Shown here in pieces: positions 45,789-55,738 of a stretch of DNA of 64,000 nt. Origin of the DNA: Cyclobacteriaceae bacterium. GTDB lineage: Bacteria; Bacteroidota; Bacteroidia; Cytophagales; Cyclobacteriaceae. Position 1 is the first letter of the stretch; the number at the start of each line of letters is the position of its first letter. The position numbers and the translations under genes are program-made. Location: positions 1 through 64,000 of the forward strand of contig JAEUUI010000013.1 in NCBI GenBank assembly GCA_016786585.1, given 5' to 3'. A model generated the notes under the pieces. It was not told the DNA's origin. It did no database searches and saw only the letters and a program-made list of their open reading frames with translations.

Positions 45789-47744
45789 ATGGTGAACTTA
45801 AACATCTCAAAAATCCTCATAGCAGTGATCCTGACTCTCAATTGGCTGATTTGCGGGGCCCAAGTGACACTGTCAAAATATTACCAACCGGAGATGAAAG
45901 TGGCCAACAACGTAAAAGATCATTTGAAGGTTAGTTTTAAATGGACGATGAAGGGTACGTTACAGGCATTAATTAACGAAGGCATTAACCAATTGGATGA
46001 AAACAATCTGGAAGTAGCAATATACAATCTCGACAAAGCAATTCACCAAGATTCTACCCTTTGGATGAGTTATTATTATCGGGGAATCTGTTTCAAAAAG
46101 GTTGGCGATTTTACGCGTGCCACGAGAGATCTTCAAAAGGCATCGCAGCTGAACAAGCAACTATGTGAATCCTACATAGAGATCGGTGAGATGTACCTTG
46201 AAGAGAAAAAGTTCAAAGATGCGGCCGAACAATTTGTAGAAGCTATGGAAATAAATCCGAAGCGACCTGAAGCATATTTCGGAATGGCTAACGTTTCCTT
46301 TCTAAATTCATCTTTAAACTCTTCTCGGGAATTATATAAGAAGTGTATTGCGCTAGACCCAAAATTTATTTCTGCTCATGTGATGCTTGGGATGATCGAA
46401 CTTGACCAGTTTAACCACAAGGAGGCTGTAACCGAAATTTCAAAGGCGATAGCAATCGACTCGACATATTCCGCTGCATATTTATGGCGAGCAATTGCTC
46501 ATCTTGACAATAATGATCTGAAATCTGGTTTACGCGATTGGAATAAGCTAATTCAACTTAATCCGCAAAATGCTTTCTACACCATGATACGCGGCTTTAT
46601 CAACATCGAAGCTGGGGATTTTGATAAAGCCTTTATTGATCTAAAGACTTACCTCAAAGCGGAAAAAGTAGATGAAGACAAGTTTGTAGGTGGACAAACA
46701 GTTCTTGACAAGCAAATTGATTTGCAGGCTGCCGGAAACTATTTAATCGCTACAGGTTACGGATTAAAAGACGATACGTTTTCGCATCTTAAAAGAGCCT
46801 TCTGTATGATGCTCGCAGGCGATAGTTGGCAGGCTTTTAAGGCATTAGAAGATGCTAATCAAATCGAACCCTCCTCTACTGCGTTTTTCCTGGGAGCGGT
46901 TAATTACGAACACGCTAACCGGCATTATGATGCATATGAAAGTTATGGACGTGCACTGGAGTTAGATAATGACATCTTTGATGCACACAAAAAGCGAAGC
47001 GTCTACCGCATGGAAATGGCCGACTGGAAAGGAGCGATAGAAGATGTTAATCATCTTTTTAGGCTCCAGCCTAATTCCCCGGTTGCACTCAGACTTCGCG
47101 GATTGGTGCGTGCACACCAACGTAAGAATATAGAGGCAATTGCAGACTTCAATGAATTTCTAAAAACAGATACGGCTGATCTGGAGGTTATTCGTTGTCG
47201 ATCGATATGCTACACGCTCCTAAATGATCGCGAAAATGCAATTCAGGACATTAACTGGATTTTGAGAAATAATCCAATGGATTGGGTACTCAATGATCAA
47301 ATGGCTGATAATTGTCTCGTATTGAAAGATACCGCTAAAGCAATCTCGATTTTAGATTCTTACCTGCGCAGAAAGCCGGATGAGTATCAGCCATACTTCA
47401 AACTGTTGAGTATTATCATCAGTCAAAACCGTATAAATTTAGCAAAACCTCTCATGAGCAAATTGCGATCAATGCTACCAGGATCACTTGAATCGACCGA
47501 ACAATCAAAGATTTCATATTGGCTGGGAGTAATAGCGGTGGACGCAAGAGATTATAACACAGCACTGGCCCAATTCGATAAGGCTTTACAAGAGGATCAA
47601 TACAATTTCGAAGCAAAGTACAAGCGAGGAGAGATGTTTGAAGCTTTAGGGGAGATCCAAAAGGCCAAGGCAGATTACAAAGACTTGGCTAAACAAGATT
47701 TTAGAGACGCAAAAGCTCGCCTTAAAGCGCTAGCCAAAAAGTAG
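45789..47744 (+). CDS. Exported tetratricopeptide-repeat protein
   Basis: This 651-residue protein has an N-terminal hydrophobic segment (ILIAVILTLNWLICGAQ) that acts as a signal peptide or anchor. About a dozen TPR motifs follow, e.g. AIYNLDKAIHQDSTLWMSYYYRGICFKK and AYESYGRALELDNDIFDAHKKRS. TPR arrays serve as protein-binding scaffolds; the partner is unknown. The codon use is slightly more AT-rich than that of its neighbours. The stop codon lies 129 bases upstream of dnaK, but dnaK has its own regulatory region. Confidence 0.85.
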   Translation: MVNLNISKILIAVILTLNWLICGAQVTLSKYYQPEMKVANNVKDHLKVSFKWTMKGTLQALINEGINQLDENNLEVAIYNLDKAIHQDSTLWMSYYYRGICFKKVGDFTRATRDLQKASQLNKQLCESYIEIGEMYLEEKKFKDAAEQFVEAMEINPKRPEAYFGMANVSFLNSSLNSSRELYKKCIALDPKFISAHVMLGMIELDQFNHKEAVTEISKAIAIDSTYSAAYLWRAIAHLDNNDLKSGLRDWNKLIQLNPQNAFYTMIRGFINIEAGDFDKAFIDLKTYLKAEKVDEDKFVGGQTVLDKQIDLQAAGNYLIATGYGLKDDTFSHLKRAFCMMLAGDSWQAFKALEDANQIEPSSTAFFLGAVNYEHANRHYDAYESYGRALELDNDIFDAHKKRSVYRMEMADWKGAIEDVNHLFRLQPNSPVALRLRGLVRAHQRKNIEAIADFNEFLKTDTADLEVIRCRSICYTLLNDRENAIQDINWILRNNPMDWVLNDQMADNCLVLKDTAKAISILDSYLRRKPDEYQPYFKLLSIIISQNRINLAKPLMSKLRSMLPGSLESTEQSKISYWLGVIAVDARDYNTALAQFDKALQEDQYNFEAKYKRGEMFEALGEIQKAKADYKDLAKQDFRDAKARLKALAKK

Positions 47745-47790
47745 AAAACGGGCATTTTTACATCGTAAAATATACCTGCCTTTTAAAAAC

Positions 47791-47855
47791 CTGCCAAACT
47801 GGCATTTTTAGCTCCCAAAACCCCCTTGGCATAAGGATTGACAAATGGGTGTCAA
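47791..47855 (+). promoter_or_regulatory. Sigma-54-like promoter and repeats upstream of dnaK
   Basis: TTGGCATAAGGATTGA (47826-47841) has GG and GA exactly ten bases apart, as in a -24/-12 sigma-54 promoter. GG lies 46 bases before the ATG at 47874, the same as in the grpE element. TTGACA (47838-47843) and TGTCAA (47850-47855) form a six-base inverted repeat overlapping the -12 box. CTGCCAA at 47791-47797 resembles CTGCCAA and CTGCTAA words upstream of grpE and could be an activator site. Role inferred. Confidence 0.5.
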
Positions 47856-47873
47856 AGGAGAAATTTAAAAGAC

Positions 47874-49784
47874 ATGGGAAAAATAATTGGTATAGACTTA
47901 GGAACAACCAACTCGTGCGTAGCCGTAATGGAGGGTAACGAACCAGTGGTTATTGCCAACAGCGAAGGCCGCAGAACAACGCCTTCCATCGTTGGCTTTC
48001 TTGACAACGGGAAAGGCGAGCGTAAAGTAGGTGATCCTGCCAAACGTCAGGCCATTACAAACCCGAAGAACACCGTACAATCCATCAAGCGTTTCATGGG
48101 TAAGAAATTTGCCGATGTAGACGGTGAGAAAAAAATGGTATCGTACCAGGTGGAAAGCGGTAATAACGACACCGTGCGCGTGCGCATTGGCGATCGTTTA
48201 TACACCGCTCAGGAAATCTCAGCCATGATTCTTCAGAAAATGAAGAGTACGGCTGAAGACTATCTTGGAACAACCGTAACCGAAGCTGTCATTACTGTGC
48301 CTGCATACTTTAACGATGCAGAACGCCAGGCAACCAAGGAAGCCGGACAGATCGCAGGCCTTGATGTGAAACGTATCATCAACGAACCTACAGCTGCTGC
48401 GCTTGCTTACGGTTTGGATAAGAAAAACAAAGACATGAAAATCGCGGTGTACGACCTGGGGGGTGGTACATTCGATATCTCAATCCTCGAGCTGGGCGAT
48501 GGCGTGTTTGAAGTGAAATCAACCAACGGTGATGTACACCTCGGTGGTGACGACTTCGATATGCGCATTATGAACTGGCTGGCCGATGAATTCAAGGCTG
48601 ATAAAGGTATCGACCTGCGTAAAGACCCAATGGCGCTTCAGCGTTTGAAAGAAGCTGCTGAAAAAGCGAAGATTGAACTTTCAAGCTCTACGGAGACTGA
48701 AATCAACCTGCCCTATATCACTTCGGTAGACGGAGTGCCTGAACACCTCGTGAAAAAACTTTCACGTGCGAAGTTCGAGCAACTGGCTGACGATCTGATC
48801 AAGCGTACACTCGATCCTTGTAAGAAGGCTTTGGCTGATTCAGGTTATTCTGTGGGTCAGATTGATGAGGTAATTCTTGTCGGTGGTTCAACCCGCATTC
48901 CTCGCATCCAGGAAGAAGTTGAAAAATTCTTCGGCAAAAAGCCTTCAAAGGGTGTAAATCCGGATGAGGTAGTTGCAGTAGGTGCGGCAATCCAGGGTGG
49001 TGTGTTAACCGGTGAAGTAAAAGATGTGTTGTTGCTTGACGTAACTCCACTTTCACTGGGTATTGAAACCATGGGCGGTGTATTCACCAAGCTGATTGAG
49101 TCTAACACAACGATTCCTTCCAAGAAATCTGAAGTGTTCTCAACGGCATCCGATAACCAGCCTTCTGTGGAAATTCACGTGCTTCAGGGCGAACGCGAAC
49201 TTGCGCAGTATAACAGAACTATCGGCCGCTTCCACCTCGATGGAATCGCTCCGGCACAACGTGGTATTCCAAAAATCGAAGTAACGTTCGACATTGATGC
49301 CAACGGTATTCTGCACGTATCTGCGAAAGATCAGGGCACCGGAAAAGAACAAAAAATCCGCATTGAAGCATCCAGCGGATTGACCGATGCTGAGATTCAG
49401 AAAATGAAGCAGGAAGCGCAAGCCAATGCTGAGGCTGACAAGAAAGAGAAAGAGAAGGTTGACAAAATCAACCAGGCTGATTCGCTGATCTTCCAGACTG
49501 AAAAACAACTGAAGGAATTTGGCGACAAGCTTTCTGAAAACAATAAAACTGCGATCAACAGCGCGCTGGAGAAACTGAAAGAAGCTCATAAGAGCCAGGA
49601 TCTCACGGCAATTGATACGGCACTTGCCGGATTGAACAATGCTTGGCAGGCTGCTTCGCAGGAAATGTACGCTGCAAGCAATGGTGGTGCACAGCAAGGT
49701 GCGGATACCAACCAGGCTAATAACTCGCAGGCTGACGGACAGACAACTGATGTTCCGTTCGAAGAAGTGAACGATAAGAAGTAA
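47874..49784 (+). CDS. dnaK: Molecular chaperone DnaK (Hsp70)
   Basis: This 636-residue ATP-dependent chaperone has the nucleotide-binding domain ([13 protein letters not shown] start, [23 protein letters not shown]), the interdomain linker [18 protein letters not shown], the beta-sandwich substrate domain and a C-terminal helical lid with a Gln/Asn-rich tail ending [11 protein letters not shown], close to the EEVD-like end typical of bacterial DnaK. I start at MGKIIGID (47874), not at the in-frame upstream start. AGGAG at 47856-47860 may aid ribosome binding. It is monocistronic, separate from grpE-dnaJ. Confidence 0.98.
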   Translation: MGKIIGIDLGTTNSCVAVMEGNEPVVIANSEGRRTTPSIVGFLDNGKGERKVGDPAKRQAITNPKNTVQSIKRFMGKKFADVDGEKKMVSYQVESGNNDTVRVRIGDRLYTAQEISAMILQKMKSTAEDYLGTTVTEAVITVPAYFNDAERQATKEAGQIAGLDVKRIINEPTAAALAYGLDKKNKDMKIAVYDLGGGTFDISILELGDGVFEVKSTNGDVHLGGDDFDMRIMNWLADEFKADKGIDLRKDPMALQRLKEAAEKAKIELSSSTETEINLPYITSVDGVPEHLVKKLSRAKFEQLADDLIKRTLDPCKKALADSGYSVGQIDEVILVGGSTRIPRIQEEVEKFFGKKPSKGVNPDEVVAVGAAIQGGVLTGEVKDVLLLDVTPLSLGIETMGGVFTKLIESNTTIPSKKSEVFSTASDNQPSVEIHVLQGERELAQYNRTIGRFHLDGIAPAQRGIPKIEVTFDIDANGILHVSAKDQGTGKEQKIRIEASSGLTDAEIQKMKQEAQANAEADKKEKEKVDKINQADSLIFQTEKQLKEFGDKLSENNKTAINSALEKLKEAHKSQDLTAIDTALAGLNNAWQAASQEMYAASNGGAQQGADTNQANNSQADGQTTDVPFEEVNDKK

Positions 49785-49803
49785 TTGCTCCTTATATAAA
49801 ATG

Positions 49804-49837
49804 AAAAACCCTGGCGGAAACGTCAGGGTTTTCTGTT
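49804..49837. terminator. Terminator between dnaK and a convergent gene
   Basis: AAAACCCTG and CAGGGTTTT pair in a nine-base stem that can be extended inward by GCG with CGT. T residues follow. It serves dnaK and, on the other strand, the small gene ending at 49854. Confidence 0.8.
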
Positions 49838-49853
49838 TTAGGAGCATCGGAGG

Positions 49854-50141
49854 TTATCGGTCTTTCGGATTGATGGGCTTGTTAACAACGTGATAAACAA
49901 CTTCGGGTTCACGCACTTGTGTGAGCTGGCTGACTGAAACATGTAGAACAACCGCATAAATGTTGAGGCGCTCCTCCGGAACTTCCGTAGGATCACTGAC
50001 CATAATAAACCGGTCGCGATTAAATATTTCCTGTGAGATACCGTATTGTTTCTCCAACAGCCTCCTGACGTCATCCACGGTAATGTGCCGGGGCTGAATG
50101 CTCAGGAAATGATTGATCTGATATTTAAACCTGATTTCCAT
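49854..50141 (-). CDS. Small conserved-looking protein, function unknown
   Basis: This 95-residue protein has no signal peptide or transmembrane helix. It begins MEIRFKYQINHFLSI and contains a mix of helix and strand with a HITVDDVRRLLEKQYG segment that could be a helix-turn-helix-like or other helical element. I did not recognise a family. It is divergent from a small regulator-like gene 126 bases away, and ends 16 bases from the dnaK terminator. Both features suggest a genuine gene; the pair could be a regulator and its target. Confidence 0.6.
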   Translation of the reverse strand: MEIRFKYQINHFLSIQPRHITVDDVRRLLEKQYGISQEIFNRDRFIMVSDPTEVPEERLNIYAVVLHVSVSQLTQVREPEVVYHVVNKPINPKDR

Positions 50142-50255
50142 ACCGGAAATAATAATTCACTAATCAGGATTAAAGTAATCAAAAACGAAATAAATATACA
50201 ATATAAACGCAATAACAGTTCCGGTAAAAACTGGATAACTACGCACTTTTTATTC

Positions 50256-50263
50256 TAAAATTG
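50256..50263 (+). promoter_or_regulatory. Near-consensus -7 box before the small DNA-binding-like gene
   Basis: TAAAATTG differs from TAnnTTTG at one position and lies four bases before the ATG at 50268. The 126-base divergent gap is AT-rich and presumably also holds the promoter of the minus-strand gene. Confidence 0.3.
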
Positions 50264-50267
50264 CGAG

Positions 50268-50606
50268 ATGCAACTTCATATCGGGAAAGAAATTGAAAAA
50301 ATATACCAGAATTCGGGAATGAAGCTGTCTGAATTCGCCAAAAGAATCAACACGAGTTCCAGAAACGTATATTCCATTTTTGCGAGACCCGAAATCAAAA
50401 CCGACCAGCTTGCCAAGATCAGCGAAGTACTTCGGTTCAACTTCTTTTCACTCTACATGAACACCAAAAACAATCACGTAGCTGAACCGGAAGAAACCTA
50501 TAACACTCCGAAAAGTAAAATCACGGTTACCGTTGAGCTTGACGGAAAGCAAAGCACGCTTGATGAACACATCCGGAAAATAACCGCGATTAACGAACTG
50601 TTGTAA
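50268..50606 (+). CDS. XRE-type helix-turn-helix protein
   Basis: This 112-residue protein has an N-terminal helix-turn-helix domain of the XRE/Cro type (residues about 3-65): IEKIYQNSGMKLSEFAKRI, then TSSRNVYSIFARPEIKTDQLAKISEVLRF. The C-terminal 45 residues are polar and end in a strand-rich KSKITVTVELDGKQSTLDEHI segment that may mediate dimerisation. Bacteroidota often encode such small regulators, for example as antitoxins. It is divergent from the gene at 49854-50141, which could be its regulated partner. No toxin motif was seen. Confidence 0.75.
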   Translation: MQLHIGKEIEKIYQNSGMKLSEFAKRINTSSRNVYSIFARPEIKTDQLAKISEVLRFNFFSLYMNTKNNHVAEPEETYNTPKSKITVTVELDGKQSTLDEHIRKITAINELL

Positions 50607-50695
50607 GGTTCGTTTATTTCATTCTAATCCTAGTCAATCGTCTGTTTATTGTTGCACGTTCGCTAACTTGCGCGCTTGTTTAACAGCGTACGCTC

Positions 50696-52018
50696 ATGGT
50701 AGTATTAAAGTTTGGCGGCACTTCAGTAGGCAAGCCTGAACGAATGAAAAAAATTGCTGACCTCGTGCTTTCCACGCCCGGTCAGAAGGTGGTTGTACTC
50801 TCAGCCTTATCAGGAACAACCAACACACTTGTTTCAATTGGCGATCATTTACTTGGCGGTAAACCGGATCTGGCCGAAAAAGAAATCGCTGCGCTCGAAA
50901 AACACTACGAGGCGTTTATTAAAGAACTATATTCATCAGAGGCGTTCCTGGCGATCGGACAGGAAACCGTAAGCCGCTTCTTTATTTTCATCCGCCTGCT
51001 GGCAGCCGGACAATTCAATAATAAAAGTTACCGCGAATTGCTTGCACAGGGCGAGCTCATGTCAACCGAATTATTCTATCAGCACCTGCAGGAACGTAAA
51101 ATCAATTCACGTTTGCTGCCCGCGCTTCATTTTATGTCTATCGATGAGAATGAAGAACCTGAACTTGAAAAGATTGAACAGCGCCTGAAGCCGCTGCTGA
51201 ATTCATTGAAGAATATTGAGATCATTATCACCCAGGGATACATTTGCCGGAATCACCTGAATGAGATTGACAACCTGAAACGCGGAGGCAGTGATTATAC
51301 CGCTTCGCTGATCGGCAGCGCGCTGCGGGCCGAAGAAATTCAGATCTGGACTGACATTGACGGCATGCACAACAACGATCCGCGCATCGTTAAAAAGACA
51401 TTCCCGATTTCAGAACTTACGTTCGATGAAGCTTCCGAACTCGCATATTTTGGAGCCAAAATCCTCCACCCCTCCACCATTGTACCTGCACAGAAGCATA
51501 GCGTGCCGGTTCGCTTAAAAAACACAATGGATGAAAAAGCTGAAGGAACGCTGATCAGCAACAAAGGAACCGAGGGAACATTTAAAGCGGTTGCCGCAAA
51601 AGACAACATCGTAATTGTAAACATCCGCTCTTCACGCATGCTAATGGCGTACGGCTTTCTGCGCAAGGTATTCGAAGTATTTGAACAGCATAAAACACCG
51701 ATCGACATGATTACCACTTCAGAAGTGGCCGTGTCGCTCACGATCGATTCTTCCAACAACCTCGACTCCATTGTAGCGGAGTTGAAAAAGTTCGGCACAA
51801 TTGAAGTTGAAAAAAATCAAACTATCATTTGCGTGGTCGGGCACAATATCGGCCGGCAGAAAGGAATTCTGGAAAAGGTGTTCGGCTCACTGGCTGACGT
51901 TCCGGTAAAAATGGTTTCGTGCGGAGGAAGCAATAACAACATTTCTATTGTTGTGGAACCGTCATTCAAAGAAAAGGCCCTCATTGCACTGAATGAAGGC
52001 CTCTTCGGAATCAAATAG
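50696..52018 (+). CDS. lysC: Aspartate kinase
   Basis: This 440-residue enzyme phosphorylates aspartate, the first step towards lysine, threonine and methionine. The N-terminal KFGGTSVG (residues 4-11) is the ATP-site motif and GGSDYTASLIGSAL is the family's second block. The C-terminal part (from about residue 300) holds two ACT domains for feedback inhibition. It is monofunctional, with no fused homoserine dehydrogenase. No promoter box was certain, though a TAACTTG-like word lies 26 bases upstream. Confidence 0.92.
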   Translation: MVVLKFGGTSVGKPERMKKIADLVLSTPGQKVVVLSALSGTTNTLVSIGDHLLGGKPDLAEKEIAALEKHYEAFIKELYSSEAFLAIGQETVSRFFIFIRLLAAGQFNNKSYRELLAQGELMSTELFYQHLQERKINSRLLPALHFMSIDENEEPELEKIEQRLKPLLNSLKNIEIIITQGYICRNHLNEIDNLKRGGSDYTASLIGSALRAEEIQIWTDIDGMHNNDPRIVKKTFPISELTFDEASELAYFGAKILHPSTIVPAQKHSVPVRLKNTMDEKAEGTLISNKGTEGTFKAVAAKDNIVIVNIRSSRMLMAYGFLRKVFEVFEQHKTPIDMITTSEVAVSLTIDSSNNLDSIVAELKKFGTIEVEKNQTIICVVGHNIGRQKGILEKVFGSLADVPVKMVSCGGSNNNISIVVEPSFKEKALIALNEGLFGIK

Positions 52019-52026
52019 TTTATAAA

Positions 52027-53238
52027 TTATTGGACAACTTCTTTCAAAAGCTTTTCGGTTGAGGATACATCCTGGCCGGAAGCTTTTCCTAATTCAATTG
52101 CTTTTTCGGCATAAAGCTTTGCATTCTTTTTATCACCGAGTTTGCTGTACAAGCTGGCTACTGTGTCGGTATTAGCGTACTCTTCACTCATCTTAACAGA
52201 CTGAAGCCCCCACCCGAGTGCCTTTTTCAAATACTCTGGATTGTCGATGCTTTCATAGAACGTCCACGCGATGCTGTTAAGCTCCATGGAAGAAACAGAT
52301 GAGTTATTATCGTAATAAGCGATCGCTGCCTTAGCGAAACTATCCCAGTCTTTCGTGATGCGATAAATATTCATCGCAAAATTGCTCGACAGCTTCACCT
52401 GCTGTTCCGGTAAAACCTTTTTGAAGTAATCGTTCGCCTTCGCAATATATTCAGGCGCCTGTTCTTTTGTCATATCACGCTTAACGCCCAGATCAGCATA
52501 CGAACTTTGAAAAGCAACCTGGTACATCCGGTTGTTATATTGCTCTTTGCCACCCATTGATGCCTCAAACGCTGAAGCGTTCTTACGCATGAACTCGAAA
52601 TTTGGGTCAGTTGCAGATCCTGTAAACTGGCTGATAAACTTCACGTTTTTCTCTTCCAGCAGATTTGATTGCGTTTTCAAATACGCTGCTCCAATCTCTT
52701 GTGCTTTTTTGTTGTCATACGCGCTTTGTGCAGCAAAGGCAGCATTATAAAGGAAGTCAGGATTTCTGTCACCGCCATCAAATTTTCTGAGCAGTGTTCC
52801 ATATTGCTTATTCGGATCAAGCGCATTTGACGAAGCTGCAATGAACTTCGGTGTTTCCATTGATCCGACAACGCGGTGAACGAGGTTACCGTCACCATCA
52901 ACATACAGATAGGTTGGGTATGCCTGCACATTGTATTTCTTGGCGATGTCAAGACCTTCACCTTTTTCCATATCGATCTTCGCGTTCACGAAGTTCTTAT
53001 TGAAGTATTCACCTGCTTCAGCGGTTGGGAAAACATTTTTATCCATCCACTTGCAGGGTCCGCACCACGTGGTAAACGCATCAACAAAAACATATTTGTT
53101 CTGCTGCTTGGCTTTCGCCAGGATTTCAGCCCATGTTCCGGTTTCGAACTTAATGCCGGCAGCGCTTGCAGTTTCGATTTGCGCAAAGCTTGCTGTTACA
53201 GTAAACAGCACGACTAAGGTTATGAGGATTTTTTTCAT
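52027..53238 (-). CDS. Exported thioredoxin-like protein
   Basis: This 403-residue protein has a signal peptide ending in ASFAQ near residue 20. A thioredoxin domain follows (about 30-150) with the CxxC active site WCGPC (Cys59, Cys62) in FVDAFTTWCGPCKWM and AYPTYLYVDGDG as the cis-Pro loop. The remaining 250 residues are helical and resemble tetratricopeptide-like repeats (NSIAWTFYESIDNPEYLKKALGWG). It is probably a periplasmic disulfide reductase with a protein-binding extension. It ends eight bases from the convergent lysC. Confidence 0.88.
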   Translation of the reverse strand: MKKILITLVVLFTVTASFAQIETASAAGIKFETGTWAEILAKAKQQNKYVFVDAFTTWCGPCKWMDKNVFPTAEAGEYFNKNFVNAKIDMEKGEGLDIAKKYNVQAYPTYLYVDGDGNLVHRVVGSMETPKFIAASSNALDPNKQYGTLLRKFDGGDRNPDFLYNAAFAAQSAYDNKKAQEIGAAYLKTQSNLLEEKNVKFISQFTGSATDPNFEFMRKNASAFEASMGGKEQYNNRMYQVAFQSSYADLGVKRDMTKEQAPEYIAKANDYFKKVLPEQQVKLSSNFAMNIYRITKDWDSFAKAAIAYYDNNSSVSSMELNSIAWTFYESIDNPEYLKKALGWGLQSVKMSEEYANTDTVASLYSKLGDKKNAKLYAEKAIELGKASGQDVSSTEKLLKEVVQ

Positions 53239-53354
53239 ACTGATTTTTTTGGAATGCCTAAGATACCATTTTATACCCGAGCAGGGCAGGGCAAGCCGCT
53301 TTTCTCTGTCAGCGGCTAAATGCGTTTGTTAGTGGAAGGAAACTCCGGTTAACG

Positions 53355-54581
53355 CTAAACCAGCTGGGTGAGTGCGGTTTCGAACGAAGCCTGTGCGATG
53401 CCTGTTTTTGCACGATTCCGGGAATGTGTTTTTTCAAGCGCTCTGCGGATCGTTAACGAAATATCATCAAAGATCGATTGATCACTCATCGATACTTCAC
53501 TTTCCATGAAATGCGCGAATACACGGGCCATCCCACAGTTCGCAATGAAATCAGGAATAACAGAAAACTTCTGATCGGCATACAAGCCGGTTGGTCCGAA
53601 GAAAATCTCCGGGTCCGCAAACGGAACGTTCGCGCCACACGAAAATACCTCCAGCTTTGACGCAATCATCTGATCGACCTGCGCTTTAGTAACCAAACGG
53701 GATGCCGCAGCCGGAATAAAAATCTCAAACTCCAGGTTCCAGATCTTTTCATTCACAACATTAAACGGCAGCATATCCTGTGACACCAGCTTGTTGCCGT
53801 TTCGGTTTATGACAAGGTCACGGACTTCCTCAAACGTATATCCTTTCTGATTGATCAATCCGCCTTCATGACTTACAATACCCACCACTTTTACACCAAG
53901 CTGCGCCAGGTAAAATCCTGCAGCTGCGCCAACATTACCCCAGCCCTGAACTACTGCACGCTTGCCCTCGAGTTTGCCGCCCCATAATTCGTAATAGTGT
54001 TTAACAGCCTGCGCGACGCCATAGCCCGTACACATATCAGCCACGGTATATTTCTTGGTAAGCGAGGGCGAAAACTTTTCATCTTCAATAACTTTAATAA
54101 CGCCCTGCCTCAACTGCCCGATACGATTTACTTTTTGTGCTTCGGTTGGTTTGAAGTGTCCGGTAAAAACACCCTCCTGCGGATGCCAGATACCCACATC
54201 TTCCGTGATGGGAATTACTTCGTGGATTTCATCAACGTTTAAATCTCCACCGGTACCGTAATAATATTTCAGTAATGGCATTACGGCTGCATACCAGCGC
54301 TGCAACACGCCCGCCTTTCGCGGATCATTCGGGTCGAAATTAATCCCTGACTTCGCACCACCAATAGCGGGGCCTGATACCGTGAATTTTACTTCCATGG
54401 TTTTCGCCAGCGATTCTACTTCGCGTTTATCAAGGCCTTTGCGCATGCGTGTGCCTCCGCCCGCAGCGCCTCCGCGCAATGAGTTTATAACAACCCATCC
54501 CTCCGCTTCAGTTTCGGAATCTTTCCACTCAAAAACGATTTCCGGACGCTTGGTTTCAAACTTTTGAAGTAGCTCTTTCAT
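53355..54581 (-). CDS. Glu/Leu/Phe/Val-type amino acid dehydrogenase
   Basis: This 408-residue NAD(P)-dependent enzyme oxidatively deaminates an amino acid to a 2-oxo acid. The dimerisation/substrate domain has RGGAAGGGTRMRKG and GPAIGGAKSGINFDP, with the catalytic Lys in GAKSG. The Rossmann motif is VQGWGNVGAAAGFYL. Which amino acid it uses is uncertain; the motifs differ in detail from both classical glutamate and leucine dehydrogenases. It lies between the thioredoxin-like gene and anmK, all on the minus strand, but gaps exceed 40 bases. Confidence 0.9.
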   Translation of the reverse strand: MKELLQKFETKRPEIVFEWKDSETEAEGWVVINSLRGGAAGGGTRMRKGLDKREVESLAKTMEVKFTVSGPAIGGAKSGINFDPNDPRKAGVLQRWYAAVMPLLKYYYGTGGDLNVDEIHEVIPITEDVGIWHPQEGVFTGHFKPTEAQKVNRIGQLRQGVIKVIEDEKFSPSLTKKYTVADMCTGYGVAQAVKHYYELWGGKLEGKRAVVQGWGNVGAAAGFYLAQLGVKVVGIVSHEGGLINQKGYTFEEVRDLVINRNGNKLVSQDMLPFNVVNEKIWNLEFEIFIPAAASRLVTKAQVDQMIASKLEVFSCGANVPFADPEIFFGPTGLYADQKFSVIPDFIANCGMARVFAHFMESEVSMSDQSIFDDISLTIRRALEKTHSRNRAKTGIAQASFETALTQLV

Positions 54582-54622
54582 GCAGAAGTATTTTTCGGCC
54601 GCAAAGTAAAGGATTAACTGCG

Positions 54623-55699
54623 CTAAAAGCCAGCCATCACACCACCGGAACTGTCGCGTGATGCTCCCGTAACGCTTTTTAAACTATTCGCTTCATTGCG
54701 GATACGCAATACACCCAGGAAGGCAAACACAATAGCTTCTTTGAAATTGATGATTGCTTCATCGGGAATAACAAACGTGATGTCGTCTCCGGCCAGCTCA
54801 ACCATGCGATAAATCAAAAATGAATTAAATGCACCGCCACCCGAACACAGCACAGTTTTGCCCTTTCCATATTTTTTTATGGCCGTAACTATTTCCGCTG
54901 CAGCGGATTCAGTAAAGGTTCGAAGCTTATCGGCTGTGGAGATTTTTCTATCGTCAAGCAGTTTTTTGATTTTAGCTTCAAATAATTCACGCCCCAGCGA
55001 AGGTCGCTTGGCATGCGTTGAAGCATAAACCTGGTTGAGTCTCTTCAACAGTGAGCTGTTGATTTCCCCTTTCGCTGCCAGCGCTCCGTCTGCATCGAAC
55101 TTTTTGTTCATGCTTTGCGCGAGGTAGTTCAGACCCATGTTTAAAAAGCACACATCGTACGCAACTCTTTCTTTCTTATGATCGAGTGACAGATTTGCAA
55201 TACCGCCCAGGTTTAAGCAAACATCGTATTCATGAAACAACAGCTTGTCGCCTACCGGCACCAGTGGTGCACCCTGGCCGCCATACAAAACATCGAGACT
55301 GCGGAAATCATATATAACGGGAAATGATGACGCTGCATGAAGCGCATTGCCATTACCAAGCTGATAGGTAAACTTATTTTTTGGCTGATGAAAAATGGTG
55401 TGGCCGTGTGACGCAATGAAATGCAGGCCTTCGATTTTATGTTTTTTGATAAATGACTCACAAAGTTTTCCAAGATAACTTCCATACTCGGCATCCAAGG
55501 CCAGCAACTTCTCCGCAGAAAGTGTGTGAGCATTCTTTAATTTATTGCTCCATGTCGATGAATATGAAATTGTTTGAGCCGCTTCCAATTCAAACGACCA
55601 GCCGGTGTCGTAACGGAATGTACAATACGCAATGTCGACACCATCCAGCGAGGTTCCCGACATCAATCCAATCACTTTATAAAGTTGGCTTGAATTCAT
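54623..55699 (-). CDS. anmK: Anhydro-N-acetylmuramic acid kinase
   Basis: This 358-residue enzyme phosphorylates and opens 1,6-anhydroMurNAc, recycling peptidoglycan fragments. The ATP-binding GLMSGTSLDGVDIAY is at the N-terminus, and CLNLGGIANLS and VLCSGGGAFNSFLI are family blocks. The end, SVTGASRDSSGGVMAGF, matches the family's SGASRAVVLGG-like close. Length is normal. It is divergent from coaX with a 39-base gap. Confidence 0.93.
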   Translation of the reverse strand: MNSSQLYKVIGLMSGTSLDGVDIAYCTFRYDTGWSFELEAAQTISYSSTWSNKLKNAHTLSAEKLLALDAEYGSYLGKLCESFIKKHKIEGLHFIASHGHTIFHQPKNKFTYQLGNGNALHAASSFPVIYDFRSLDVLYGGQGAPLVPVGDKLLFHEYDVCLNLGGIANLSLDHKKERVAYDVCFLNMGLNYLAQSMNKKFDADGALAAKGEINSSLLKRLNQVYASTHAKRPSLGRELFEAKIKKLLDDRKISTADKLRTFTESAAAEIVTAIKKYGKGKTVLCSGGGAFNSFLIYRMVELAGDDITFVIPDEAIINFKEAIVFAFLGVLRIRNEANSLKSVTGASRDSSGGVMAGF

Positions 55700-55706
55700 A
55701 CTTTTG
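55699..55706 (+). promoter_or_regulatory. TAnnTTTG-type -7 box before coaX
   Basis: TACTTTTG matches the Bacteroidota -7 consensus and lies 32 bases before the GTG start of coaX, starting on the final base of the anmK coding region read from the other strand. Confidence 0.45.
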
Positions 55707-55738
55707 AAAATCGTTACATCAACATAACCAAGGCATAC

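Noticed and set aside
47745-47873. CIRCE element (HrcA operator) before dnaK
   Set aside because: The TTAGCACTC/GAGTGCTAA repeat is absent; a different inverted repeat and a -24/-12 pattern are present instead.
49140-49847. Minus-strand open frame opposite the 3' part of dnaK (235 codons)
   Set aside because: It is a shadow of a highly conserved gene with no recognisable protein features.
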